Positions 1 through 7,949 of a stretch of DNA of 64,000 nucleotides are shown here, in pieces (position 1 is the stretch's first letter; each line of letters opens with the position of its first letter). Both the position numbers and the translations under genes were made by a program. Source of the DNA: Methylobacterium sp. GXS13. Its GTDB lineage: Bacteria; Pseudomonadota; Alphaproteobacteria; Rhizobiales; Beijerinckiaceae. Under the pieces are notes generated by a model. That model did not search any database and was not told where the DNA came from. It saw nothing but the letters and a program-made list of their open reading frames with translations. The stretch lies in assembly GCF_001455965.1 (NCBI RefSeq), contig NZ_LKKO01000102.1, positions 1 through 64,000 of the forward strand, read 5' to 3'.

Positions 1-120
1 GCGGTAGAACGTCGGCTCGGACACACCCATCTTCCGGCAGACCTCGTCCACCGTCGCGCCGTTCTCCGCCTGCCGAAGGGCAAAGGCGATCTGTTCGTTC
101 GTGAAGCGTTTGCGAGGCAT
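1..120 (-). CDS. IS3-family transposase OrfA, 5' part only (runs off left edge)
   Basis: The first 40 codons of an IS3-type OrfA are visible, opening MPRKRFTNEQIAFALRQ and followed by a helix-turn-helix with VDEVCRKMGVSEPTFYR. OrfA binds the element ends, and OrfB, the DDE catalytic part, would lie to the left of the window. The family assignment rests on this conserved N-terminus. Whether the element is intact cannot be seen. Confidence 0.85.
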   Translation of the reverse strand, partial: MPRKRFTNEQIAFALRQAENGATVDEVCRKMGVSEPTFYR

Positions 121-189
121 GGCATCCTCCCTCCTTCAGGGTTCAGGATGCCCGAAAAACTTGCGCTAAGCGCGGACCAGTTTGCTGGG

Positions 190-539
190 TCAGGGTCACC
201 GGGCTCCAGGCCCCCCTTTTCCGCCCGATGCCGAGCGGTGGGCCTTCACGTGCGTGGCATCGAGCATCAACTCGTCTGGAACAGACCTGCGGCTGCGATC
301 TTGGCAAACAGCCGCTGCCAGATCCCGCGCTGCGACCACCTGTTGTAGCGGTTGTAGATCGTCGTGTGGGGCCCGTAGGCGGAGGGCGTATCCTGCCAGC
401 GGCAGCCGACCTTCAGGACGTGCAGGATGCCGCTGATCACCCGCCGGTCGTCGACCCGAGGCTTGCCGGGTTGGCCGTGCGGCAGGTGCGGCTTGATCCG
501 CGTCCAGGCTTCATCCGAGAGCCAGAACAACCGTGCCAT
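190..539 (-). pseudogene. IS5-family (IS427-like) transposase remnant, truncated
   Basis: The first 90 codons (start MARLFWLSDEAWTRIKPHLP) match the N-terminal DUF4096-type domain of IS5-family transposases. The reading frame ends after GLFQTS at 267. In the adjacent frame it continues with the family's next conserved block (LMLDATHVKAHRSASGGKGG), then hits a stop near 190. IS427-group elements normally join two such frames by ribosomal frameshifting, so the frame change may be native. The missing C-terminal half with the catalytic Glu makes this a dead remnant. Confidence 0.75.
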
Positions 540-850
540 CGCAATCCTCCTGCGCTGGAAACCTCAAACTCATGAAGAAAACGCAAGCGAGCGCAGATGG
601 TTGTATGAGTTCCCTACCTAGTCGCTCCCACACTCGCAGCACATGTGCTGCGGCGCCTAGCCCCCATCCGCCTTCGCCACCTGGCGTCCATGGTTCTGCG
701 CGATGTCGAGGAAAGTGCGACGCGCCCCGTCAGGAGCGCGCCGCAAGTTGGCTCGCGGTCTCCACGACGAGCCGGCCTCCTTGGCAAGGCCTGGGCCATA
801 CAATCGAACCGTGCAAGCAGGGTCGATAAATCGAAGGGTATGTTTTACGC
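540..850. other. Intergenic, no gene recognised
   Basis: About 310 bp between the IS5 remnant and the DUF6894-like gene. No convincing coding frame, RNA gene or terminator was seen. Confidence 0.5.
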
Positions 851-1105
851 TTACGTTTTTTCAAAAGAAATAACCGCTGACGACGGTGTTACAAAGAAAT
901 CCAGTCTGAATAGTATCAGATCTGTACCATCCGTTACTTCCATTCGCCACTCTTGGCCAAGGCTTTCTAGCCTTGCCCCTTCTTCTAGGAGCACACCGGC
1001 ATACCGGATAGCCTCACGGCGAGCGAAAATTAAGTCTGGCAGCTCGACACCCTTTTTGTCGAGCAGGACGACGCCGTCATAGACGTTGAAATGGTAGCGA
1101 GGCAT
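851..1105 (-). CDS. DUF6894-like small protein
   Basis: An 84-residue protein starting MPRYHFNVYDGVVLLDKKG, followed by ELPDLIFARREAIRYAG. This is the signature of the DUF6894 family of short proteins, abundant in Methylobacterium and other Hyphomicrobiales and of unknown function. An ATG 14 codons upstream extends the frame, but the family start and a GGGAAA ribosome-binding site favour the start given. A second member lies at 14405-14644. It stands alone here. Confidence 0.75.
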   Translation of the reverse strand: MPRYHFNVYDGVVLLDKKGVELPDLIFARREAIRYAGVLLEEGARLESLGQEWRMEVTDGTDLILFRLDFFVTPSSAVISFEKT

Positions 1106-1283
1106 GCGTTTTCCCGGCCGTCGCAAGGCGGGAGCCATGGCTCCCAATCATGGTCATGCCTGAGTCAGGGACCGCGACTACCGTCAGCTGTGCCATACAG
1201 CGGCGGGCAGTGATTACATATGGATCAGGTTTCCCGACCCCCGAAAAATATGCCGCACTGTATGGGCGAACGGTATAGTCGCC

Positions 1284-1319
1284 AAAAGAAAGCCCCACCC
1301 GGCGACTGCCGGCGGGGCT
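1284..1319 (-). terminator. Rho-independent terminator
   Basis: Read on the minus strand, a GC-rich hairpin (AGCCCC... paired with ...GGGGCT) is followed by TTTCTTTT. It lies about 210 bp downstream of the cytochrome c gene and could end its transcript. The rest of the 1106-1528 gap shows no supported gene. Confidence 0.6.
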
Positions 1320-1528
1320 AAGGTAAATGGACGCTCGGTGCGTTACGCCGGCGACTGTTTTCAGGATAGCGATTCTGATTGCAATATAAAACCTGTGAAG
1401 TAACGGCTTGATACTATTTTTGCCAAGGCGTGTGCTGATGCGCGGAAAGGGCCGTTCAAAAGCTCACAAGCCACCAGAGAGGTTAGGCTTGAAAAAAATG
1501 CTGCTTATCTAAGCGAAGTTTTGTTTTC

Positions 1529-1894
1529 TTAGGATTGTGTTTTAAGATAGGCGATGACGTCACTGATTTTCTTGTCGTCTGAGAAGCCTTGAAAAATCAT
1601 CTTGTTGCCTGGAACTTTGGACTTCGGATTTTTCAGCCATTCGTGGAGCGTGGCCTCGTCCCAGGTGAGGCCGGAGTTCTTCAGAGCGGCGGAATAGTTG
1701 TAACCCGCGTAGGTGCCGGCCTTGCGTCCGACGACACCCTTCAGGTCCGGGCCCACGCCATTCTTCTGGAAGTTGTGGCAGGCCTTGCAGGGCGCGAATG
1801 CCTTCTCGCCAGCCGCAGCATCGCCGACTTCTTGGGCTTGGGCAGAGAGCGGGATCAGAACGGCAAGAACGGCGCCGAGAACGATAGAACGCAT
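1529..1894 (-). CDS. Class I cytochrome c (cytochrome c2/c550 type)
   Basis: A 121-residue exported electron carrier. Residues 1-20 form a signal peptide (MRSIVLGAVL... ending SAQA). The haem-binding motif CKACH is at residues 36-40, and the likely axial Met is in GNKMIFQGF near residue 99. Length and motif order fit small periplasmic cytochromes c of the c2 family, which shuttle electrons between the bc1 complex and an oxidase or dehydrogenase. The start was chosen because GAGGAA lies 5 bases upstream; two in-frame ATGs further up (1906, 1954) are less likely. There is no operon partner, so its redox partner is unknown. Confidence 0.88.
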   Translation of the reverse strand: MRSIVLGAVLAVLIPLSAQAQEVGDAAAGEKAFAPCKACHNFQKNGVGPDLKGVVGRKAGTYAGYNYSAALKNSGLTWDEATLHEWLKNPKSKVPGNKMIFQGFSDDKKISDVIAYLKTQS

Positions 1895-2182
1895 GAATTT
1901 CCTCATAGGCCAAGCGTGGGTGATGGCGATGCGAAGCTTGGCGCAGTGAGGCATAGACGTCCGCTGAAGAGGCTTAATCCAGCCGCTCCTTCAATTGCGG
2001 CTAAGGCAGCCGAAGTTGGGACCCATTCCGCCCGCCGCATCTGAGCGCCGCTACGCAGAAGGCCATGCCGTGCCCTCAGTCGGGGCCATCGTCTGGCCGC
2101 GGCTCAGCGCTCCGTCCTCGAACAGATTGCCGGAGGCCGAGGTCCTGACGTTGGTATCTAGCCCTGCTTCTGAACGAGGACG

Positions 2183-2788
2183 TTGACGCTGCCATTCGCC
2201 TCGACCTTCGTGCCGCCCACGATACCGGCACGGCCGGCGGAGATCCGCATGCGCGACGGCGCCCGTGCCCTCTCAATGATGCGGTGGGGCATGCCGTCGC
2301 CCGCCTTCGCCTTGAAGGGCAAGAAGGTCGATCCCGGTGTCACGAACGTGTGCAACATCGCCTCGCCGCACTGGCGCCGCTGGCTGTCGCCGGAGCATCG
2401 CTGCCTTGTGCCGTTCACGAGCTTCTCGGGAGAACGAGAAGGCCGCGGACGGCTCGCACCCGCCGGTGTGGTTCGCTCTGACAGAGGATCGGCCGCTCAC
2501 TTGCTTCGCGGGCATCCTGGACGAGGGCTGGCAGAGCGTGCGGAAAGTGAAGGACGGCGAGACGACTGACGACCTCTATGCCTTCCTGACCACAGAGCCG
2601 ACGTGGAGGTCGGCGCCGTGCACCCGAAGGCGATGCCGGTGATCCTCACGAAGCCGGAGGAGTGGGCAACGTGGCTGTCAGCGCCCTGGCCGGAGGCGAA
2701 GGATCTCCAGCAGCCTTTGGCCGATGATGCCCTGGTCGGAGTAGCCCGTGGCGCTCGCCGGGATGGGCGAGCTGATGATATGGATTAG
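2183..2788 (+). pseudogene. SRAP/YedK-family (SOS response-associated peptidase) pseudogene
   Basis: Three successive frames carry consecutive blocks of an SRAP-domain protein. The first has MMRWGMPSPAF and NIASPHWRRWLSPEHRCLVP, the second has PPVWFALTEDRPLTCFAGI and FLTTEP, and the third has HPKAMPVILTKPEEWATWL. SRAP proteins use an N-terminal Cys2 to crosslink abasic sites in single-stranded DNA. Here the MC- start is absent, and frameshifts near 2430 and 2600-2640 break the gene, so no active product is expected. The conserved His in HPKAMP remains. Confidence 0.85.
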
Positions 2789-2823
2789 TGGCGCCACCCC
2801 GTGATGATCGAACGGCGGGCGTG

Positions 2824-3153
2824 TCAGCCTTCTTCGCACTCCGATTTACGCGACACCCGCCTCGCTGCGCGCCGTTCCTTGAGCAGAGCTTTGAAGTCGA
2901 TCGCCTCGTACTTGGCGGACATCGAAATGCGACTGCGGCCCGTCGTGATCTCGGACGGCCAGTCTACCCGCCGCTGGCTATCTCGGAACCGGACGAGATC
3001 CTCGGGGCTGAACCGTCTGCGGACTCGCTTAAGGCCCAACCCGACCGCGATGTAGGCGATGTCACCTCGGGCCACGTGGTTATCGGAGGTCCGCCGGCTG
3101 ATCCGCAGCAGATTGGCCGCCTCGTCGGCTGTGAGGAGGTCGATTGCGGGCAT
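2824..3153 (-). CDS. Helix-turn-helix (excisionase/MerR-like) DNA-binding protein
   Basis: A 109-residue basic protein. Residues 6-60 (LTADEAANLLRISRRTSDNH ... RRRFSPEDLVRFRDSQ) have the layout of an excisionase-type winged helix: an N-terminal recognition helix, then an Arg-rich wing. The C-terminal third is charged and of unknown role. A GGGAGG ribosome-binding site precedes the start. Such genes are common in phage- or element-derived DNA of Methylobacterium, but no integrase is nearby, so a role as excisionase is not supported over a generic regulator. Confidence 0.65.
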   Translation of the reverse strand: MPAIDLLTADEAANLLRISRRTSDNHVARGDIAYIAVGLGLKRVRRRFSPEDLVRFRDSQRRVDWPSEITTGRSRISMSAKYEAIDFKALLKERRAARRVSRKSECEEG

Positions 3154-3316
3154 AGGGCCCTCCCAAAGCGGGCATCGTGAAAGCTGCTTCTCAAGGGATA
3201 ACTGCCGATGCAGCTACCTCACGCCCGCCCTCATCGGACAGCCACGCTGATTCAGCGGGGCTGGAAGCCTTGAGCACTCATTGACAGCAACCTGCGGTAG
3301 TACGCAGGAATTATCT

Positions 3317-3526
3317 ATGTTGAAAAAACTCCCTCATGGCGCGGCCACCTTTCGCGGTCGCGGATTGGCGTTCGTTCACGGCTCCCACCTCGTAATGAAG
3401 GTTTGCCCAGAGTGTTCTCAACGGAACGCCCCAAAGGCTGCCGACACGGGCGTGTGTGGGTGGTGCGCCTACGTCCCCTTCTATGAAGATGTGGAGCCCG
3501 TCGTCGAACTCGAAGTTGCAGCTTAG
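3317..3526 (+). CDS. Small zinc-ribbon protein, function unknown
   Basis: A 69-residue protein with two CxxC pairs (CPEC, then CGWC about 13 residues later) typical of a structural zinc site, followed by an acidic tail. An AGGA ribosome-binding site lies about 8 bases before the ATG; a second possible start is MKVCPEC at 3395. The family is not recognised. Confidence 0.5.
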   Translation: MLKKLPHGAATFRGRGLAFVHGSHLVMKVCPECSQRNAPKAADTGVCGWCAYVPFYEDVEPVVELEVAA

Positions 3527-3575
3527 AACTGGCCGGGCCGGCGGCGAGCTACGGTTGCTGCTTGGCCTAGACGGC

Positions 3576-4055
3576 TCAGCCCTTGAGCTGCTTGTTGCAC
3601 ACCGAGTAGTAGCCGCCACCCTTTTGAATCCACTTCGCATCGCCGAGCGTGCCAGCAGCCTTAGCGGCGTTGTAGCTGTCCAGGCAGGTATGCATCCGGG
3701 CCTTGCCCGCTGATTCCTTGGCGTACTTCGGATCGATCGCTCGGGGGTACGCAGCAGATCCCGGAGATGGCGCCGGCGCGGCCCGAGAAGCGGACGTTGT
3801 CGGCGCTGGGGCGGGTGCCGCGGTCTTGGTGGCGCCCTGTGCGACGGGGTTCGGCACGGTGTTCGTCGCCGCATCCGGAGCTGCGCCGCACTCGGCCTTG
3901 CGGAAGTCGTTCCACTTCTGCCCGTTGAGAGTCCCGGCCTGCTTCGCCGCCTGATACTTCACAGAGCAGTCCTTAAGGGACAGGGCCGCGGCGGGCGTGG
4001 CGAGCATGCCGGCGCCAAGGGAGAGAAGTGCAGCGGCAAGGATGGTGCGAGACAT
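3576..4055 (-). CDS. Exported protein with two Cys repeats (PsiF-like), function unknown
   Basis: A 159-residue protein with a signal peptide (MSRTILAAALLSL... ending PAAA). Two related segments flank a Pro/Ala-rich linker: CSVKYQAAKQAGTLNGQKW in the N-terminal half and CLDSYNAAKAAGTLGDAKW in the C-terminal half. Each ends with another Cys, suggesting one disulfide per repeat. The shared core Y-x-A-A-K-x-A-G-T-L recurs in uncharacterised Hyphomicrobiales periplasmic proteins. A GGAG ribosome-binding site supports the start. Resemblance to PsiF repeats is loose and no function is claimed. Confidence 0.7.
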   Translation of the reverse strand: MSRTILAAALLSLGAGMLATPAAALSLKDCSVKYQAAKQAGTLNGQKWNDFRKAECGAAPDAATNTVPNPVAQGATKTAAPAPAPTTSASRAAPAPSPGSAAYPRAIDPKYAKESAGKARMHTCLDSYNAAKAAGTLGDAKWIQKGGGYYSVCNKQLKG

Positions 4056-4636
4056 GACTGATGATCTCCGGGAAGCTCTGTCGAGCCGCATAGTCACGCT
4101 ACAGCTAACGAGATTCCTCCGAAAGGCGCTCGGCTTCACGATGTCTTTGGCTTTTGCCATGGCTCTGCCCGCCCATGCCGCCGACATGGTCGATTTCCTG
4201 GGCACCTGGGAGCAGGCCACCACAAACGCCGACGCCTACCTGGACTGCGAGGGCACCGGCAAGATGATCGCGGGTATCGGCGGCAGCTAATCGGCTCCGC
4301 TGCGTCTTCCGTATCGATGGCCCGGAATGCGCGGTGACCCCGGCGATGCCGCCCCGCACCTACCCGGCAGCGACGCGGATCTGAGTGGAGGCCGGATCGA
4401 GAGCAGGATCGCGCAGGGGCACGGCTTCACTTCGCGAGGTTAGAATCTTAGTCTAGACGCTGGAACTTGTAGCATAAAACTCCAGTGTTCTAGCTTGGGA
4501 CGTAAGTAATTATTTTCAGCGTCCTATATAAATAAATCTGCAGCTCGGCGGGTGGATCGAATTAAAACAATTACAAAATACTCACGGAATATTTCTATCG
4601 TGGTGGTTCTGTGTATGCTGTGCCATCCGGAACAGC
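4056..4636. other. Intergenic; upstream region of the ECF sigma gene
   Basis: About 580 bp. On the plus strand, 4141-4290 encodes a short frame with a signal-like N-terminus (SLAFAMALPAHAADM) that soon stops; it may be a gene remnant and is not called. From 4441 the base composition becomes AT-rich (runs such as TATATAAATAAAT), as expected of a promoter/operator region for the sigma factor at 4637. No Fur, RirA or Irr site could be called with confidence. Confidence 0.4.
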
Positions 4637-5452
4637 ATGAGTGCGTCGTCCTTGAACAGACACAAGCACCAGGAAAGGGTGGCGCTCGCGTCGCGCCGGG
4701 CCGACGCGGCGTCAAAGACGGCGCCCGGGGCTTTGGCATTCACCCAGTGGCATCATTCGGCCTATGTCTCGATCGCGCGGCGCATACTCGCGTGCCGCGA
4801 GCAGGCGGAAGACGTCGTGCAGGACGTGATGCTGCGCCTCGCGGCCGCGCCGCCCTCGGACGAGGTCCGATCGACGGCCTATGTCGGGCGCATGGTCCGC
4901 AACCTCGCCATCGATCAAGCGCGGCGGCGCACGCTCGAACGGCGGCTGTTCGCCCATCTCGACGAGGCCGTCGACCCCGCCGACCCTGTGGCCGGGACGC
5001 CGGAGGATGCGACGGCTGCACGGGAGGCTCTGCAGCGGGTCACTGCGGCGATGGCGCAGCTGCCGGAGCCGGTCGGCACCGCCTTCCGCCTGCATCGGGT
5101 CGACGGCGTGCCGCAGAACGTGATCGCTGCGCGGATGGGCGTCTCACGCGCTCTGGTGTGCGGCCTCGTGCGCCGGGGGCATCTCCACTGCCTCGCTGCC
5201 CTCGACCTGCGCTGCGCCGCCTGCCCTGCGAGTGCCCGCACCGGACAGCCACGCCAGCATCAGCGCGAGGCCGAGACCGTCGGCGAAGAACTCGGCCAAG
5301 ATCCGACTCGCCAGCACGCCGTCATACCCGAACAGCCGCGGCAGGATCAGAAGCGGCGGGATCAGCGCCAGCCCCTGCGCAGCCAGAGAGACGGCCGCGG
5401 CCCGGCGCGGGGCGCCGATCGCCTGGAACAGGGTCGCGGCGGTGAGCTGTAG
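4637..5452 (+). CDS. ECF RNA polymerase sigma factor (FecI-like) with aberrant C-terminal extension
   Basis: Residues about 35-195 are a sigma-70 ECF factor. Region 2 contains ILACREQAEDVVQDVMLRL and VGRMVRNLAIDQARRR, and region 4 contains MAQLPEPVGTAFRLHRVDG and the helix-turn-helix around ARMGVSRALV. FecI-type sigmas of this kind activate iron-uptake genes, and it sits beside a siderophore cluster. A normal FecI-like protein would end near residue 190. This frame runs a further 80 or so Pro/Arg/Gln-rich residues, antisense to the 3' end of the MATE gene. No FecR anti-sigma or TonB receptor is next to it. Confidence 0.82.
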   Translation: MSASSLNRHKHQERVALASRRADAASKTAPGALAFTQWHHSAYVSIARRILACREQAEDVVQDVMLRLAAAPPSDEVRSTAYVGRMVRNLAIDQARRRTLERRLFAHLDEAVDPADPVAGTPEDATAAREALQRVTAAMAQLPEPVGTAFRLHRVDGVPQNVIAARMGVSRALVCGLVRRGHLHCLAALDLRCAACPASARTGQPRQHQREAETVGEELGQDPTRQHAVIPEQPRQDQKRRDQRQPLRSQRDGRGPARGADRLEQGRGGEL

Positions 5453-6589
5453 TCCCACCGGGGCGAACGCCACCGCGAAGGCGGCCGTGGCGCGCGCGCC
5501 TTCCCGGGCCGTCTCAGCATCCTGCGCGAACAGGGTGGTCAGGGGCTCGGCGAGGGAGAACATCAACCCGCCCACCACCACCCCGTAGGCCAGGGAGGCG
5601 GCGGTCACGAAACGGAAGGTCTGGTCCAGGCGGTCGTCGCGGCCGGCGCCGGCGGCATGACCCAGGACGGTCTGGGCGCCGGCCATCATGCCGAGGAGCG
5701 GCAGGGCCGCCACCAGGACGAGGCGCAGGGCGAGCCCCTGGGCCGCCACCGCGGCTTCGCCGTAGGGGGCGGCCGCCTCGACGAACAGGGCCATCGCGAA
5801 GGCGGCGAGCAGGCTTGATCCGGTGGCCGGCACCGCGAGCCGCAGCGCCTCGGGAAGCAGGCCCGGCCGGATCCGCCCGCCGCCGGGCCGCCGGAACCGG
5901 ATCCGGTCCGGGCCCCGGGCCAGGGCGAAGTGCAGGCCGTAGGCGGCGGCCCCGGCGGCCTGCGCGCCGATCGCCGCCCAGCCGGCGCCCGCGGTGCCGA
6001 GGCCGCAGAGCCGGATCAGGACCCAGTCGAGCAGGATGTTGAGGCCGAAACTGCCGATCATGATCGCGCCGCTGAGGCGGGCATGCCCCTGGGCGCGGAC
6101 CACGAAGCCGCCGACGATCATCACCAGCATCAGCGCGGTACCGAGGGTCGCCAGCGCTGTGTAGGGGGCCGCGGTTGCGGCCAGCCCGGCATCGGCGCCG
6201 AGGAACCCGAGCCAGAACGGCGTGTCGACCAGGATCGCGGCCGTGACCACCCCGCCCGCCGGTAGGCAAAGCCAGAAGCCCAGGGAGGCGGCCTCGTCGG
6301 CGTGGTCGCGGTCGCCGGCGCCGAGGGCTCGGGCGACTTGCGAGGCTGCCGCGATCCCGGCCCCGTAGCCCAGCGCCGCCACGAGCAGCGTCACGGGATA
6401 CGCGATGGCGATAGTGGCGATCGCCGCCGCGCCGAGATCGGCCACGAACCAAGCGTTCACCAGCATCTGCAGCGCATGGGCCGAGATGCCGAGGATCGCC
6501 GGCCCGGACAGACGCACGACCAGGGCGATCACCTGGTCGCCGTCGAGATCCACCGGCCCGCGGCGGGGCCGCCCCTCCATGCGCATCAC
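5144..6589 (-). CDS. MATE-family efflux transporter (probable siderophore exporter)
   Basis: A 481-residue protein with about 12 hydrophobic segments in two homologous halves, typical of MATE (NorM/DinF-like) cation-driven multidrug exporters. The first segments read LSGPAILGISAHALQMLVNAWF. It overlaps the stop codon of the upstream hydroxylase gene (GTGATG junction), so it is translated with the siderophore genes and probably exports their product. Start codons GTG 6589, ATG 6586 and ATG 6580 are all possible. The last roughly 28 residues, rich in Ala and Glu, lie antisense to the sigma factor gene and are probably not part of the core fold. Confidence 0.85.
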   Translation of the reverse strand: MMRMEGRPRRGPVDLDGDQVIALVVRLSGPAILGISAHALQMLVNAWFVADLGAAAIATIAIAYPVTLLVAALGYGAGIAAASQVARALGAGDRDHADEAASLGFWLCLPAGGVVTAAILVDTPFWLGFLGADAGLAATAAPYTALATLGTALMLVMIVGGFVVRAQGHARLSGAIMIGSFGLNILLDWVLIRLCGLGTAGAGWAAIGAQAAGAAAYGLHFALARGPDRIRFRRPGGGRIRPGLLPEALRLAVPATGSSLLAAFAMALFVEAAAPYGEAAVAAQGLALRLVLVAALPLLGMMAGAQTVLGHAAGAGRDDRLDQTFRFVTAASLAYGVVVGGLMFSLAEPLTTLFAQDAETAREGARATAAFAVAFAPVGLQLTAATLFQAIGAPRRAAAVSLAAQGLALIPPLLILPRLFGYDGVLASRILAEFFADGLGLALMLAWLSGAGTRRAGGAAQVEGSEAVEMPPAHEAAHQSA

Positions 6590-7917
6590 GGCTTGGCCGC
6601 GGCGGTCCGGATCGCCGCGCGGGCCGCCCGCTCTTCCGCCAGGATCGTCTGCGCGATGGCGCCCGCCCGCACCGGCAGGATGGACAGCAGCGTCTCGGTC
6701 AGCCCGTGGGTCGGCTCACTGAAGCCCTGCAGATGCAGGCTGACCCGCGGTTCGGCGGGGTCCAGCGGCAGGCGGTAGTGCCGGTCGGCGGTCTCGCCGG
6801 CCATGAACGGGCGGAGCGGGTCGAGGACCGCCGGGACCGCGGCGCGCGCGTAGCCGGTGGCGCAGATCACGGCCGCGTAGATCTGGCGCTCCTCGGTCCC
6901 GGCGACGTCGTCGCGCATCAGCGCGGACAGGCCCTCCGGGCCGGCCTCCAGGGCCAGCACCTGGGTGCTGCGCCGCAGCCGGTAGCGGGTCACGCCGCTG
7001 ACCTCCTGCTCGTACAGCGTGGCATAGAAGGCCTGGATCAGGTCCGCGTCGACGACCGCGTAGTTGGTGGCGCGGTGGGCCGCGATCAGCTCCGCCCGCA
7101 CCGGTGCCGGGGCGTCGTGAATGCGGTCGACGGCAGCTGGATCGAAAATCTCGTTGACGAACGGGCTGTCGTCGGCGGGCTTCAGGGCGGGCCCGCGGAT
7201 CGCGAGGTCGATCAGCGCGCGGGGGTAGCGCTCGCCCAGGTCGGTGGCGATCTCCACGGCGCTCTGGCCGCCGCCTACCACCAGGATGCGGGGCTGGGGG
7301 CCGTCGAGCCGCGGCTGCCCGAGGGCGCCGGTGATCCCCGGCAGGTACCAGGAGGAATGGATCAGCCGCGCGTCATCTACCAGCGGCGCGAAGGGCGACG
7401 GGATCGCCGAGCCGCCGCCCCCCGCTACGACCAGATGGCGGCAGCGGCGCAGGCGGCGCACGCCCGCCCCGTCCCGGGCCTCGACTATGAATGCGGCGAG
7501 CCGGCCCTCCCGGGTCTCCGGCCGGACGGCGTCCACGGTCTCGCCATACGCGACCAAGTCGGCGAAGTGCTCGGCCGCCCAGGCGAGGTAGTCGTTGTAC
7601 TCAATCCGCGACGGGTTGAACGTCTTCAGGTTGAGGAAGGTGTTAAGCCGCCCCTTCACGTGCAGATAGTTGATGAAGCTGAACGGGCTCGTCGGGTCGC
7701 GCAGGGACACGAGGTCCTTGACGAAGCTGATCTGCATGTCGGCCCGAGGCAGCATCATCGCCCGGTGCCAGCCGAAGCGCTCCTGCCGCTCGAGGAAGCG
7801 GAAGCTCGGGCGCATCTTGTTGCCGACCATCGCGTCCCGGAGGGCGATGGCGAGGGACAGGTTGGCTGGGCCGAAGCCGATGCCAATGATGTCGTCGGTC
7901 GCGGGGTGATCCGTCAT
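6586..7917 (-). CDS. L-lysine/L-ornithine N-monooxygenase (IucD/PvdA/SidA family)
   Basis: A 443-residue flavoprotein that hydroxylates the side-chain amine of ornithine or lysine, the first step of hydroxamate siderophore synthesis. The FAD motif GIGFGPANLS is at residues 12-21, WHRAMMLPRADMQISFVKDL (a conserved family block) near 50-70, the NADPH motif VVGGGQSAVEIATDL near residue 210, and the ATGY motif near 355. Length matches the family. Ornithine versus lysine cannot be decided from motifs read by eye. It lies 32 bp after the acyltransferase gene and overlaps the exporter gene. Confidence 0.92.
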   Translation of the reverse strand: MTDHPATDDIIGIGFGPANLSLAIALRDAMVGNKMRPSFRFLERQERFGWHRAMMLPRADMQISFVKDLVSLRDPTSPFSFINYLHVKGRLNTFLNLKTFNPSRIEYNDYLAWAAEHFADLVAYGETVDAVRPETREGRLAAFIVEARDGAGVRRLRRCRHLVVAGGGGSAIPSPFAPLVDDARLIHSSWYLPGITGALGQPRLDGPQPRILVVGGGQSAVEIATDLGERYPRALIDLAIRGPALKPADDSPFVNEIFDPAAVDRIHDAPAPVRAELIAAHRATNYAVVDADLIQAFYATLYEQEVSGVTRYRLRRSTQVLALEAGPEGLSALMRDDVAGTEERQIYAAVICATGYARAAVPAVLDPLRPFMAGETADRHYRLPLDPAEPRVSLHLQGFSEPTHGLTETLLSILPVRAGAIAQTILAEERAARAAIRTAAAKP

Positions 7918-7949
7918 CGCGCGTCTCTCGTCAGGTCGTGGGAAGGCGA

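Noticed and set aside
1077-1298. A 73-codon minus-strand frame upstream of the first DUF6894-like gene
   Set aside because: It overlaps the start of that gene and the adjacent terminator; composition is not convincing.
4441-4480. Possible iron-control element (TTAGAATCTTAGTCTA) before the sigma factor
   Set aside because: Only loosely resembles an Irr-type box and the half-sites do not pair well; reported only as an AT-rich regulatory region.
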